Source: Bacteroidaceae bacterium
GTDB taxonomy: Bacteria; Bacteroidota; Bacteroidia; Bacteroidales; Bacteroidaceae
Reading direction: 5' to 3'
NCBI GenBank assembly: GCA_017933995.1
Contig: JAGBKI010000057.1
Coordinates: 1-59,088, forward strand
DNA length: 59,088 nt
The stretch's first letter is position 1. Each line of letters begins with the position of its first letter. The notes under the pieces were generated by a model. That model saw nothing but the letters and a program-made list of their open reading frames with translations, made no database searches and was not told where the DNA came from. Below, in pieces: positions 8,273 to 15,596 of the stretch. A program made the translations under genes and the position numbers.

Positions 8273-8304
8273 TTTGGCTGTTTGATATAAAGACCGTACT
8301 TTTG
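8273..8304 (+). promoter_or_regulatory. Bacteroidetes promoter of Abi_2 copy 2
   Basis: TTTG (8273-8276), 20 bases, TACTTTTG (8297-8304). The start of transcription should fall near 8311, placing the conserved leader at the transcript's 5' end. Confidence 0.82.
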
Positions 8305-8311
8305 CATCACG

Positions 8312-8366
8312 AGAACCCGCCAAGCCTCTTCACAATGCTTAAATCGGCGGGTCGTTTTATGTTTAT
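8312..8366 (+). ncRNA. Conserved structured leader upstream of intact Abi_2
   Basis: A 7-base-pair stem ACCCGCC (8315-8321) with GGCGGGT (8346-8352), an inner AAGC (8323-8326)/GCTT (8337-8340) pair, and then CGTTTTAT. The ATG follows at 8367. It resembles a small terminator or attenuator and is conserved with the leader at 5779-5838. It may be an antitoxin-like RNA or attenuator for the HEPN protein. Confidence 0.6.
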
Positions 8367-9269
8367 ATGGCACATTACGCAAAGAGACACTCGTCACCTG
8401 GTCAGTTAGTGGCATTGCTGCAATCGCGCGGTCTTCACGTTGAAGATGCAGCGCGGACGCAGAAATATCTCCGCCACATTGGTTATTATCGCTTCAGCGC
8501 ATACCTCTACCCGCTACTAACCACACCAAAGGAAAACCACGTTTTCAAGCCTGGCGTAACGTTTAACCAAGCGTTGGATATGTACCGCTTTGACCGGCAC
8601 TTGCGGCTGCTGATGTTCAACGAGATTGAAAAGATAGAGATTGCCGTCCGCAGTGCCATAGTCAATATCACAAGTCGAGAAACGGGCAATCCGTTTTGGA
8701 TGACCGACCCTTCTTGCTTTTATGACGACAAGACTTTTGCCAAGACGGCGCAACTCATAGATGCAGAATTGGCCAAATCCCGCGAGGGTTTCATAGAGCA
8801 TTTCCGCAACACTTACTCCGACCCTTATCCTCCTGCTTGGATGTTGGCAGAGATTCTTCCCTTAGGTGTCTTGACCAAGATATACGACAACATCAAGAGC
8901 AATCAGATACGAAAGCAGATAGCAGGTGAGTTTTCGTTGGGCGTACCGGTGTTTCTCTCATGGATGACGATTATTACTGTTGCCAGGAACAACTGCGGCC
9001 ATCACGCCCGCGTATGGAACCGCACCTTTGCCCTGCGGGTATTGACGCAGCGGCGTATGGCGCGGCCTTGGATAGCAATCCCCGTCAATCAGAAGAAGGC
9101 GTATTTCAGTCTATGCATCATCAAGTATTTTCTGAACATCATATCACCCAGCAACGATTTGAAGGCAAAAATCAATGCGCTATTTTCTGCTTACCCGTCT
9201 ATTGACATTCACGCTATGGGCTTCCCGCATGGTTGGGAGGCAGAACCTTTATGGAACGACATCCATTAA
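8367..9269 (+). CDS. Abi_2 (AbiD/AbiF-like) HEPN-family abortive infection protein
   Basis: A 300-residue cytoplasmic protein of the Abi_2 family, a predicted HEPN-type RNA-cutting toxin used against phage. The conserved N-terminal block (HIGYYRFSAYLYPLL, FNEIEKIEIAVRSAIVN, GNPFWMTD, YPPAWMLAEILPLGV) is intact. A HEPN-type R-x4-H motif is visible as ARNNCGHH (Arg207, His212). The AbiF-like class has been described as paired with a non-coding RNA, and here a conserved structured leader sits immediately upstream under its own promoter. The paralogue at 5137 has lost the HEPN region. Function is inferred from the family. Confidence 0.85.
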   Translation: MAHYAKRHSSPGQLVALLQSRGLHVEDAARTQKYLRHIGYYRFSAYLYPLLTTPKENHVFKPGVTFNQALDMYRFDRHLRLLMFNEIEKIEIAVRSAIVNITSRETGNPFWMTDPSCFYDDKTFAKTAQLIDAELAKSREGFIEHFRNTYSDPYPPAWMLAEILPLGVLTKIYDNIKSNQIRKQIAGEFSLGVPVFLSWMTIITVARNNCGHHARVWNRTFALRVLTQRRMARPWIAIPVNQKKAYFSLCIIKYFLNIISPSNDLKAKINALFSAYPSIDIHAMGFPHGWEAEPLWNDIH

Positions 9270-9341
9270 TTGATATATAAGATAGATAATTCGGAATTTA
9301 TTCTTTTACTCGGCAGTTGGAGAATGCTATGCTGATGACAT

Positions 9342-10220
9342 TCAGCGTTCCATTCTGAACCGCTTCGGCCCCACGCCCTTCATCCGCAGGAAGAACTTGC
9401 TGAACGACGACTGGTCGGCGAAGCAAAGGCGGCGGGCGATGGCGGCGAGCGGGAGGTCGGTGGTTTGGAGCAGGAATGAGGCCTCCATCAGCAGCATTTG
9501 GTTGATATAGTCCACGACGGTGCGGCCCGTCACTTGGCGCACGATGCGCGAGAGGTGGGTGGGGGTGATGCAGAGTTCGGAGGCATAGAAGGCGATGTCG
9601 TGATGCTCGATGAAGTGCTGGGGCAGCAGGCGCATGAAGCCGACGAAGAGTTCGGTGGTGCGCTCGCCGTGGTGGCGGGTGCTGATGGCGCGCTCCTGTA
9701 TGTCGGTGAGGTCGAGCAGGAAGAGCGTGTAGAGCGTGCGCTGGGCTTCGGAGCGGAAGCGGTGGGAACTGAACTGGTAGTCCTTCACCTCGTGCATACG
9801 CCGTCGCAGGCGGTCGAAGCTGTCGTCGGGGATATGCACCACAGGCTGGCCCCACTCGGCGACGGGCAGGTAGGCCGTGCGGATGATGTCGCGCACGGTG
9901 GGCATCTGGAGCGTCACGCCCTCGTCGGCCATCAGGCAGATGCCCCGATAGTCTTCCGAGCCGCCGACGATGGTCACCTGGAAGCCTGGCTAGTAGATGT
10001 AGAGGTCGCCGCGCTCCAGCGTCAGCGAGCGTCCGTTGTAGAGCAAGTTGAGCCAGCCGCGCTCCACGAGCGTAAACGTGTAGGCAGCGAGCGAGTCCTG
10101 CATACGGTTGGTGTAGAACGTCAGTTCCGTGTCGGTCTCGCTACAGGCCAGCTCGTCAGAGGGGATGTCGGCATTGTCCACGCCCAAAACAAGATGAAAG
10201 AAATCGCGCAGTCGGTACAT
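9342..10220 (-). pseudogene. AraC-family regulator interrupted by an in-frame TAG
   Basis: Reading leftwards, 76 codons (MYRLRDFFHLVLGVDN... ERGDLYIY) are followed by TAG, then the frame continues unchanged with PGFQVTIVGGSEDYRG and ~210 more codons. The second half is a normal AraC DNA-binding region with two helix-turn-helix motifs (about ASFLLQTTDLPLAAIARRL and DQSSFSKFFLRMKGVGPKRF). A single base change would restore a ~292-residue protein with an N-terminal cupin-like sensor domain. It may be a recent null allele, a sequencing error or a truncated product. It is divergent from the ferritin-like gene at 10359 and may once have controlled it. Its own TATCTTTG box is at 10228-10235. Confidence 0.8.
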
Positions 10221-10227
10221 ATCGCTG

Positions 10228-10235
10228 CAAAGATA
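10228..10235 (-). promoter_or_regulatory. Putative -7 element of the AraC gene
   Basis: TATCTTTG on the minus strand, 8 bases upstream of the AraC start codon, which would imply a nearly leaderless transcript. Confidence 0.4.
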
Positions 10236-10313
10236 CGGATTAAAAGCGAGAAAATGTTTGTTTCAGACAAATTCCTGTTCGCCTCGGATTGCGAGGATAA
10301 AGCGCCCTCGCCG

Positions 10314-10321
10314 TACTTTTG
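10314..10321 (+). promoter_or_regulatory. Putative -7 element of the ferritin-like gene
   Basis: TACTTTTG 38 bases before the start codon at 10359. The -33 region reads ATTGC rather than TTTG. Confidence 0.55.
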
Positions 10322-10358
10322 CAGCCGAAAACATCTATAATCAAAAAGCGAAACAACT

Positions 10359-10829
10359 ATGACTAAAGCAGAAGCATTGAAGCAGTTTGCCGAGCTCGGC
10401 GCTGCGTGGTTTGGAAACAGTAAGCAACACTTCGCCTTCTCGGCCTACTGCCGCTTGCAGGGCTGGAACAAGTTGGCCGACAAGTGGAAAGAAGAGGCCG
10501 AAGAAGAATGGGAAGAGGCCGAAGAGGTGCTCCAGCGCCTTGTGGAACTTGGCTGCAAGCCCGCTGACCTACAGGAGGTCATGAAGACGCGCGAGTTCCC
10601 CTTCTACGACGACCCGAAGCAGCAGCTTGAGTCGGACTATTCGGATGAGGCAAAAGATGCCATCCGAATGTTGAGCGAACTGGCCACAGCCTTCGCCGAC
10701 GACTATCCCACGCAGAAACTCATCCAGAAATGGATTGACGGCGAGCAAGAGCACTTGGCTTGGATGGCTCAATACCTGAACTACATCGACAGACTGGGCT
10801 ACGAGAACTTCCTCGCTGCAATGATGTAA
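10359..10829 (+). CDS. Ferritin-like diiron-domain protein
   Basis: A 156-residue all-helical protein rich in Glu and Trp. Helix-like segments carry candidate metal ligands in KEEAEEEWEEAEEVL (about 44-58) and in KWIDGEQEHLAWMAQYL (about 128-144, with an ExxH pair). This fits the ferritin/bacterioferritin-like group of Bacteroidales, whose members store iron or protect DNA under oxidative stress. There is no signal peptide. An imperfect palindrome separates it by 96 bases from the MBL hydrolase gene. It could also be a rubrerythrin-like enzyme without the rubredoxin domain. Confidence 0.7.
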   Translation: MTKAEALKQFAELGAAWFGNSKQHFAFSAYCRLQGWNKLADKWKEEAEEEWEEAEEVLQRLVELGCKPADLQEVMKTREFPFYDDPKQQLESDYSDEAKDAIRMLSELATAFADDYPTQKLIQKWIDGEQEHLAWMAQYLNYIDRLGYENFLAAMM

Positions 10830-10838
10830 TTTTAACTT

Positions 10839-10910
10839 AACACGAATTATCATAAATTGGCCACGAATTATTCATGAATAATTTATGTTTAATTTGTGGT
10901 AATTCGTGTT
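10839..10910. repeat. Palindromic CACGAATT-type hairpin
   Basis: AACACGAATTA (10839-10849) pairs with TAATTCGTGTT (10900-10910), with a further imperfect palindrome around AATTATTCATGAATAATT inside. The CACGAATT motif also forms an inverted arrangement at 19298-19360. It may terminate or attenuate between the ferritin-like and MBL genes. Confidence 0.6.
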
Positions 10911-10925
10911 TAAATAGAAAACAAA

Positions 10926-11675
10926 ATGGAAATCAAAGCAATCCGCATGTTCGACAGCGGGTTTATGACCCAAGCCTTTGCCTTTGGCGGCGAGGACAAG
11001 GCTGGCTTCGACGAACAAATCATCTACCGCAGCTCGCTCCAGAACTTCCTCATCGACACGGGCGAGGAAGTCATCCTCATTGACACGGGCTTCAAGACCG
11101 GTATGGCAGCCCCCGCCAAGAAACTCGGCGCACCGCTCTACATGGGCGATAAGGTGGCCGACTATATGGAAGCCTTCGCCGCCCTCGGCTATCGGCCCGA
11201 ACAGGTGACGAAGATACTCATCACCCACAAGCACCCCGACCACACGGGCGCGCTGGAGTATTTCCCCAATGCCAAGGTCTATATCTCGCCCGAAGATGCC
11301 GACGCACTAAAACTGCCTGAGGACGACCGCATCGTCCGCGTCGCCTACAAGGACGGAGCCTACAAGAACTTCCCCGCCAGCGAGACCATCCTCCCCAGCC
11401 TTCACTTCATCGAGGCCAAAGGTCACACCCTCGGCAACAGCATCGTCATTCTGGAAGACGACGGCCTCTACTATATGTTCCACGGCGACGTGACCTACTG
11501 CGACGCGGCCTTGAAAGCCAACAAACTCAGCATCGTCTACGAAGACATCCGCGCCGCCCGCGAAACCCTCGACCGTGTGCGCGAGTTCGTCTCGAACCAT
11601 CCCACCGTTTACCTCTCCACCCACTGCCCCGAAGGCTACGAGAACCTGGAGATGAAGCGCGTGATGCGGCTGTAG
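10926..11675 (+). CDS. MBL-fold metallo-hydrolase (AHL-lactonase-like)
   Basis: A 249-residue cytoplasmic metallo-beta-lactamase-fold hydrolase. The zinc motif HxHxDH is present as THKHPDHTGAL (about 99-109), with further ligands expected in GHTLGNS (about 166) and in the HGDVTY Asp (about 189), and a late STHCPEG. The overall pattern is closest to N-acyl-homoserine-lactonase-like hydrolases, but that class covers many substrates and none can be assigned. It may be co-transcribed with the upstream ferritin-like gene. Confidence 0.8.
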   Translation: MEIKAIRMFDSGFMTQAFAFGGEDKAGFDEQIIYRSSLQNFLIDTGEEVILIDTGFKTGMAAPAKKLGAPLYMGDKVADYMEAFAALGYRPEQVTKILITHKHPDHTGALEYFPNAKVYISPEDADALKLPEDDRIVRVAYKDGAYKNFPASETILPSLHFIEAKGHTLGNSIVILEDDGLYYMFHGDVTYCDAALKANKLSIVYEDIRAARETLDRVREFVSNHPTVYLSTHCPEGYENLEMKRVMRL

Positions 11676-11727
11676 GACTACCGCCCAGCCCCCCGCGCCG
11701 CCCTCGCGCGATAATTAAAGGAATAAA

Positions 11728-11771
11728 CAAGCGTGCTAATTTTGTTCGTTACAGCAAAATTAGCACGCTTG
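11728..11771. terminator. 17-bp hairpin, copy 2 of a duplicated element
   Basis: Arms at 11728-11744 and 11755-11771 are identical to those at 8003-8046; only the 10-base loop differs. It lies between the convergent ends of the MBL hydrolase and GDPD genes and can terminate both. Confidence 0.75.
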
Positions 11772-11815
11772 GGGATGGCTATAAAAGACAGCGCGAAGGT
11801 ATGTCTTGTGGTTTG

Positions 11816-12760
11816 TTAATCGTGAAGTTGCCTCTCTCTCAAATAGTCGAGCAGCCGCTGTGGGCGGTCGGTCTGAATGATGCGGGCGTGAAGGGTGTCA
11901 ATGAGATAGCCGTACCCTTGGGAATGGTCGCGCAACGAAGCGTCGTCATCGTGCGCTCCGGCCATCGTGTCCCACATCGTGTTGTACCACAACAAGGTTT
12001 TACCCCGCATATCCTTTGCGAGCTTGAAGGGCAGCGGGTTATCGTCGGTGCGGTATAGCAGTTCGTAGGCCACGGGGTGCATACCCTGTTCAAAGGCGTA
12101 GATGTCTTCCTCGGCAGTGGGGCTGTCAAGGTTCACGATGGGCATATATAAAACGTCGTTTAGAAAACTTCCATATTGTCGGCGGACTTCTTCGGCGGTT
12201 CCTTTGCCTTTCATCACGACTTGTCGTTCAGTGCCGGTGCGCTGGAGGAGTGCATAGATTTCGGGAAAGTAGCGGTCGGCCTTGTCAAGGTTGAGCAGCA
12301 CGCGGCCTTTGGCGCAAAGAAGAGCCTCTTCAAGCGTCGGGACGCGGTGGCGTGTGCGGATGGCACAACCATTGAGCAGGTAAAGCGAGTGGATATACTC
12401 CCAAGTGGTGTCGGCAATGAGGCCGTGCCCCGTTGTGGTGCGGTCAAGGCGAGGGTCGTGCATAAGGATAAACGTGCCGTCTTTGGTGCGCTGCACGTCG
12501 ATTTCGACGATGTCCACCCCCATCTGTATTGCGCTCTCAATGGCTTCCAGCGAGTTTTCGGGGAAGCCGCGCCAGTCGCCACGGTGGGCGGCGACAAGAA
12601 CGGCTGTGGTGTCGGTTGAAACGATACGGGTGCGAATGGTTTCTGCACGTGTCTGCGCGTGAAGCGAAAAAATAAAACATTCGCAGCACAGAGCAACTAT
12701 TGTGAGAAATAAGGGATATTTAACTTTCAAAATAACCCATTTGGATTCGTCTTGTTTCAT
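11816..12760 (-). CDS. Glycerophosphodiester phosphodiesterase family protein
   Basis: A 314-residue exported protein: a hydrophobic segment at about 13-35 ends in SLHAQ, a likely signal-peptidase site. The GDPD barrel starts with VAAHRGDWRGFPENSLEAI (HRG and the ENS catalytic start), then VDIVEIDVQRTKDGTFILMHDPRLDRTT (metal-binding ExD and catalytic His). Such enzymes hydrolyse glycerophosphodiesters to glycerol-3-phosphate. It starts 24 bases after the stop of the DUF1016 gene and likely shares its transcript. The sequence around its start codon (AAATCGGAATTTATGAAA) is the same as at the start of that gene. Confidence 0.88.
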   Translation of the reverse strand: MKQDESKWVILKVKYPLFLTIVALCCECFIFSLHAQTRAETIRTRIVSTDTTAVLVAAHRGDWRGFPENSLEAIESAIQMGVDIVEIDVQRTKDGTFILMHDPRLDRTTTGHGLIADTTWEYIHSLYLLNGCAIRTRHRVPTLEEALLCAKGRVLLNLDKADRYFPEIYALLQRTGTERQVVMKGKGTAEEVRRQYGSFLNDVLYMPIVNLDSPTAEEDIYAFEQGMHPVAYELLYRTDDNPLPFKLAKDMRGKTLLWYNTMWDTMAGAHDDDASLRDHSQGYGYLIDTLHARIIQTDRPQRLLDYLRERQLHD

Positions 12761-12784
12761 AAATTCCGATTTGTTTGTCTCGCG

Positions 12785-13960
12785 TTATTTCTCTTGTTGC
12801 AGTCTGAAGAATTCCTTTTGTTGCTCAATTTCACGGCGCAGTTCCTCTTGTGTCGGCATATAAGTGAGGTATTTAGCCGCAAAAAGCTGGTCGTTGTTGC
12901 TTAGGACGGAGTAATGCGCCACATCCTCATCGGTGTCGGCACACAGAAGAAGGCCGATAGTGGGATTATGGCCTTCGGGGCGCACCAATTCGTCGTACAT
13001 CTTGACATACATGTCCATCTGCCCCACATCCTGGTATCGCAGTTTTGAGGTCTTCAAATCGACAAGGACGAAACAGCGTAGGTGGTAATTGTAGAAAACC
13101 AAGTCAATGTAGTAGTCTTCCTTTTCGGTGTGTATATGTTTCTGGCGATCAACAAAAGCGAAACCCTTTCCCAACTCCATAAGGAAAGGTATCAAGTGGT
13201 CGATGATGCTCTGCTCCAAAGTGCTTTCCGAATAATCGGAATTGTTCTTGAAGCCGAGAAACTCTGCCACAACGGGATTTTTCAGGTATTCCAACTTGTC
13301 TTGCAATGGAGCCGTGAGCGTTTGCATTTCACTATGCACCACCTCTTGATTCTGCGACTGCAATAGCCTGTGGTAATACTGCGACGACACATTACGCTGC
13401 AACGTGCGTGTGCTCCACATCTCGCGAGCGGCCTCTTTTTCATACCATTCCCTGCCCTCGGCAGTAGTCTCCTGTAAAATAATGCGATAGTGAGTCCACG
13501 AAAGTCGTATCGGAGATTTTGAACGCAGCGAGTTCAGAATGTCATCGTCCACAGATTTTCCACGCAGCGCGTGAAAAATGTTGTTATAAAGGCTGTCCGA
13601 TGATTTTCCACTCACTGCGTGGAAAAAGTCTGGCCAAGCAACATAGAATCCGACATAGTTATAGAGATTAGTTTTTGTAAACCCTGTTTTGTATCTTATT
13701 GTCAGTTCTTTTGACAATTGCTTGATAATCTTCTCTCCATATTCTGCACGCTGTCCTTTCAACACTTCATGCTGGATGCGAAGCCCAAGTAGCCAGTTCC
13801 GTTTTATAAGAACTTCGTTTACGGAACGATAGGCCAAATTTTGTGCCTGGTCAATGATGGCACACGCATCAATATACAAGTTATTCTCTGAAGTAAAACC
13901 CGATGCCTGTCCTTGCTGGGTGATAATGTCGTTGTTTGTCATATTATTGTTTTCTTTCAT
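12785..13960 (-). CDS. DUF1016 (YhcG-type) PD-(D/E)XK nuclease-like protein
   Basis: A 391-residue cytoplasmic protein. The N-terminal DUF1016 region has ...YRSVNEVLIKRNWLLGLRI and the C-terminal part is a PD-(D/E)XK-like nuclease fold with DYYIDLVFYNYHLRCFVLVD followed by LKTSKL (the D...DLK catalytic pattern) and GLLLCADTDEDV. YhcG-type proteins are predicted nucleases often found in genomic islands and near restriction systems. The ATG at 13960 is chosen; MTNN at 13942 is an alternative. An open frame extends further upstream across the VOC gene, but nothing there matches the family. Confidence 0.82.
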   Translation of the reverse strand: MKENNNMTNNDIITQQGQASGFTSENNLYIDACAIIDQAQNLAYRSVNEVLIKRNWLLGLRIQHEVLKGQRAEYGEKIIKQLSKELTIRYKTGFTKTNLYNYVGFYVAWPDFFHAVSGKSSDSLYNNIFHALRGKSVDDDILNSLRSKSPIRLSWTHYRIILQETTAEGREWYEKEAAREMWSTRTLQRNVSSQYYHRLLQSQNQEVVHSEMQTLTAPLQDKLEYLKNPVVAEFLGFKNNSDYSESTLEQSIIDHLIPFLMELGKGFAFVDRQKHIHTEKEDYYIDLVFYNYHLRCFVLVDLKTSKLRYQDVGQMDMYVKMYDELVRPEGHNPTIGLLLCADTDEDVAHYSVLSNNDQLFAAKYLTYMPTQEELRREIEQQKEFFRLQQEK

Positions 13961-14013
13961 AAATTCCGATTTATTTTCGTGGCTTGAAAATAGAAGAGAG
14001 GAGCCATTACTCG

Positions 14014-14430
14014 TCAATCTGTCAGTTCCAGCTCCACGCCGTCCTCCAGCAGGATGCAGCTCTCGTAGTAGCCCTCGCCCGTGGTGCGGGGACCGCTGAC
14101 GTGGCGGTAGCCGTCGGCAAGGAGGCGTGCCGTCATTTCGTCCACGGCCTTGTGGCTGCCCACGCTGAGGCAGAGGTGGGTGTAGCCCAGGGCGTGCAGC
14201 TGTTGGCGGAGGCGTCCGTCGGCGTCGGGCGCAAAGCCCTCGGCGGGCATCGCGGGCCAAGTCATCAGTTCCAGGCGCGCGCCGCCGTCGGGGAAGGTGA
14301 GGAAGTAGGAGCGCAGGCCGGTGCGCGGGTTGTGGTAGGGCGTGGCGGCCTCGGCGCGGAAGTATTTGCAAAAGAAGTCCTTTGCGGCCTCAAGGTCGCG
14401 GACGTTGAGGGCAACGTGTTCGATGTGCAT
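14014..14430 (-). CDS. VOC-family (glyoxalase/dioxygenase superfamily) protein
   Basis: A 138-residue protein with two beta-alpha-beta-beta-beta modules: MHIEHVALNVRDLEAAKDFF at the start and GYTHLCLSVGSHKAVDEM in the second half, ending YYESCILLEDGVELEL. Metal ligand positions (His in HVAL, Glu in LELM, His in THLCL, Glu in ELEL) are consistent with an active metalloenzyme of the glyoxalase I type. The substrate is not readable. It is the first gene of a probable VOC-DUF1016-GDPD run behind a good promoter. Confidence 0.8.
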   Translation of the reverse strand: MHIEHVALNVRDLEAAKDFFCKYFRAEAATPYHNPRTGLRSYFLTFPDGGARLELMTWPAMPAEGFAPDADGRLRQQLHALGYTHLCLSVGSHKAVDEMTARLLADGYRHVSGPRTTGEGYYESCILLEDGVELELTD

Positions 14431-14464
14431 AGGGAACAGGTATTATTGGTTATGCATAGCGATG

Positions 14465-14495
14465 CAAATGTAATCAATTCCCCGCAGAGCGCAAA
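14465..14495 (-). promoter_or_regulatory. Promoter of the VOC-DUF1016-GDPD run
   Basis: On the minus strand TTTG (14492-14495), 19 bases, TACATTTG (14465-14472). The TTTG lies inside a GCAGAGCGCAAAGGC hairpin block that also supplies the -33 box of both GNAT modules. Confidence 0.7.
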
Positions 14496-14537
14496 GGCGG
14501 GGCGGGAGATTTATCGCGAGCTCGTTGTTGCATGGTC

Positions 14538-15596
14538 CTACTTCGCTTTCAGGTGCTGTTTGTCCGTATTGATTTGTATCTCCTTCATCAGTTGGTATGT
14601 CCCCTGGATTGCTTCCAAGTCCGTTACAACAGGCCGTTTACGGCCTTCCACTGCATCGGCAAAGGCTTCTATTTCGCCAAGATAGCCCAGAGAATAGACT
14701 TGGTTGCCCCCCAATATCGGGGCGAAAGTGTTGCGGGCATATAGATATTTGACGGAGGGGCGACGGGGAAGGACTTTCTCAACGGGCACTCCGAGGAGGG
14801 AGGACGATGTGGACGAGAAAGTCAGTTCCTCCATTTGTGAGAGGTTGTAGCTGCCGGAACGGGTGCAGACTTTCAAGGATTCTTCGGCGGCAGTCCAGGT
14901 GTAGGCAGTGGAGAGTTCCAATGTGCCGACAATATGTGGATGCTGGAGCATAAGGAGGTAAGAGTCCTCGGCTACCTTTTGGAAGGCGATTATCTCTGGT
15001 TTGCCGAACAGATAGCACACGAGGTCGAGGGGATGGATGTAGAGGTCGAGCAGGGCATTGCCCTCTGGATAGGCTCCTGTGAGGTAATGCAAATCGTAAT
15101 TGATTAGACGCTCTTTGTCGAGACGCTTCTTCAGCAGTTGGGCGGCAGGGGTGTAGCGCTTTTGCAGACCTATCATCGCGACGGGTGCGCCGTGAAGCCG
15201 CTGCAAACGGGTGAGCGCGTCAAGTTCCTCTAACGAATGGCAGGGCGGTTTCTCAATGAAAAGTGACCGACCGCTCTTTAGAACTTGCGAGGCGATGGAG
15301 AAGTGGGACGATGGGGAGGCCGAGACGAATACGCCTTTGACGGCTTCATCGTTCAGAATCTCGTCAAGCGAGGTCGTGGCTTTCACGCTGGGGAATTTCC
15401 GCTCTATCAGTCGCGCCTTTCGCTCTGAGGTCACGCAGATGTATTTCAGCGGTACGCCGAGGTAGTGCAACGCGGGATAGAGATTGGTCAGCGAGTGCTG
15501 GCCTATGCCGACGAAGGCATATTGATATTGGTACGTTTGGCGCAGGTAATGCGCTGTGCGCATTCGTTTGTATCGGTTGATGAGTGCTTGTATCAT
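14538..15596 (-). CDS. Gfo/Idh/MocA-family oxidoreductase
   Basis: A 352-residue NAD(P)-dependent oxidoreductase. A Rossmann start is seen in YQYAFVGIGQHSLTNLYPAL and the family EKP motif in SLFIEKPPCHSLEEL, followed by a C-terminal alpha/beta domain. Members oxidise or reduce sugar-like substrates. The start codon overlaps the stop of the upstream radical SAM gene (ATGA, 15593-15596), so the two are translationally coupled; this fixes the start at 15596 although a longer frame exists. Pairing with a SPASM radical SAM enzyme suggests one pathway, possibly sugar or peptide modification. Confidence 0.85.
   Translation of the reverse strand: MIQALINRYKRMRTAHYLRQTYQYQYAFVGIGQHSLTNLYPALHYLGVPLKYICVTSERKARLIERKFPSVKATTSLDEILNDEAVKGVFVSASPSSHFSIASQVLKSGRSLFIEKPPCHSLEELDALTRLQRLHGAPVAMIGLQKRYTPAAQLLKKRLDKERLINYDLHYLTGAYPEGNALLDLYIHPLDLVCYLFGKPEIIAFQKVAEDSYLLMLQHPHIVGTLELSTAYTWTAAEESLKVCTRSGSYNLSQMEELTFSSTSSSLLGVPVEKVLPRRPSVKYLYARNTFAPILGGNQVYSLGYLGEIEAFADAVEGRKRPVVTDLEAIQGTYQLMKEIQINTDKQHLKAK

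Noticed and set aside
9987-9992. Recoding (pyrrolysine or suppressor) at the AraC TAG
   Set aside because: No supporting structure or genes in view; a simple nonsense change is the plainer reading.
13961-14371. N-terminal extension of the DUF1016 protein
   Set aside because: The extra residues are Pro/Arg-rich and overlap the VOC gene in another frame; the ATG at 13960 fits the family.
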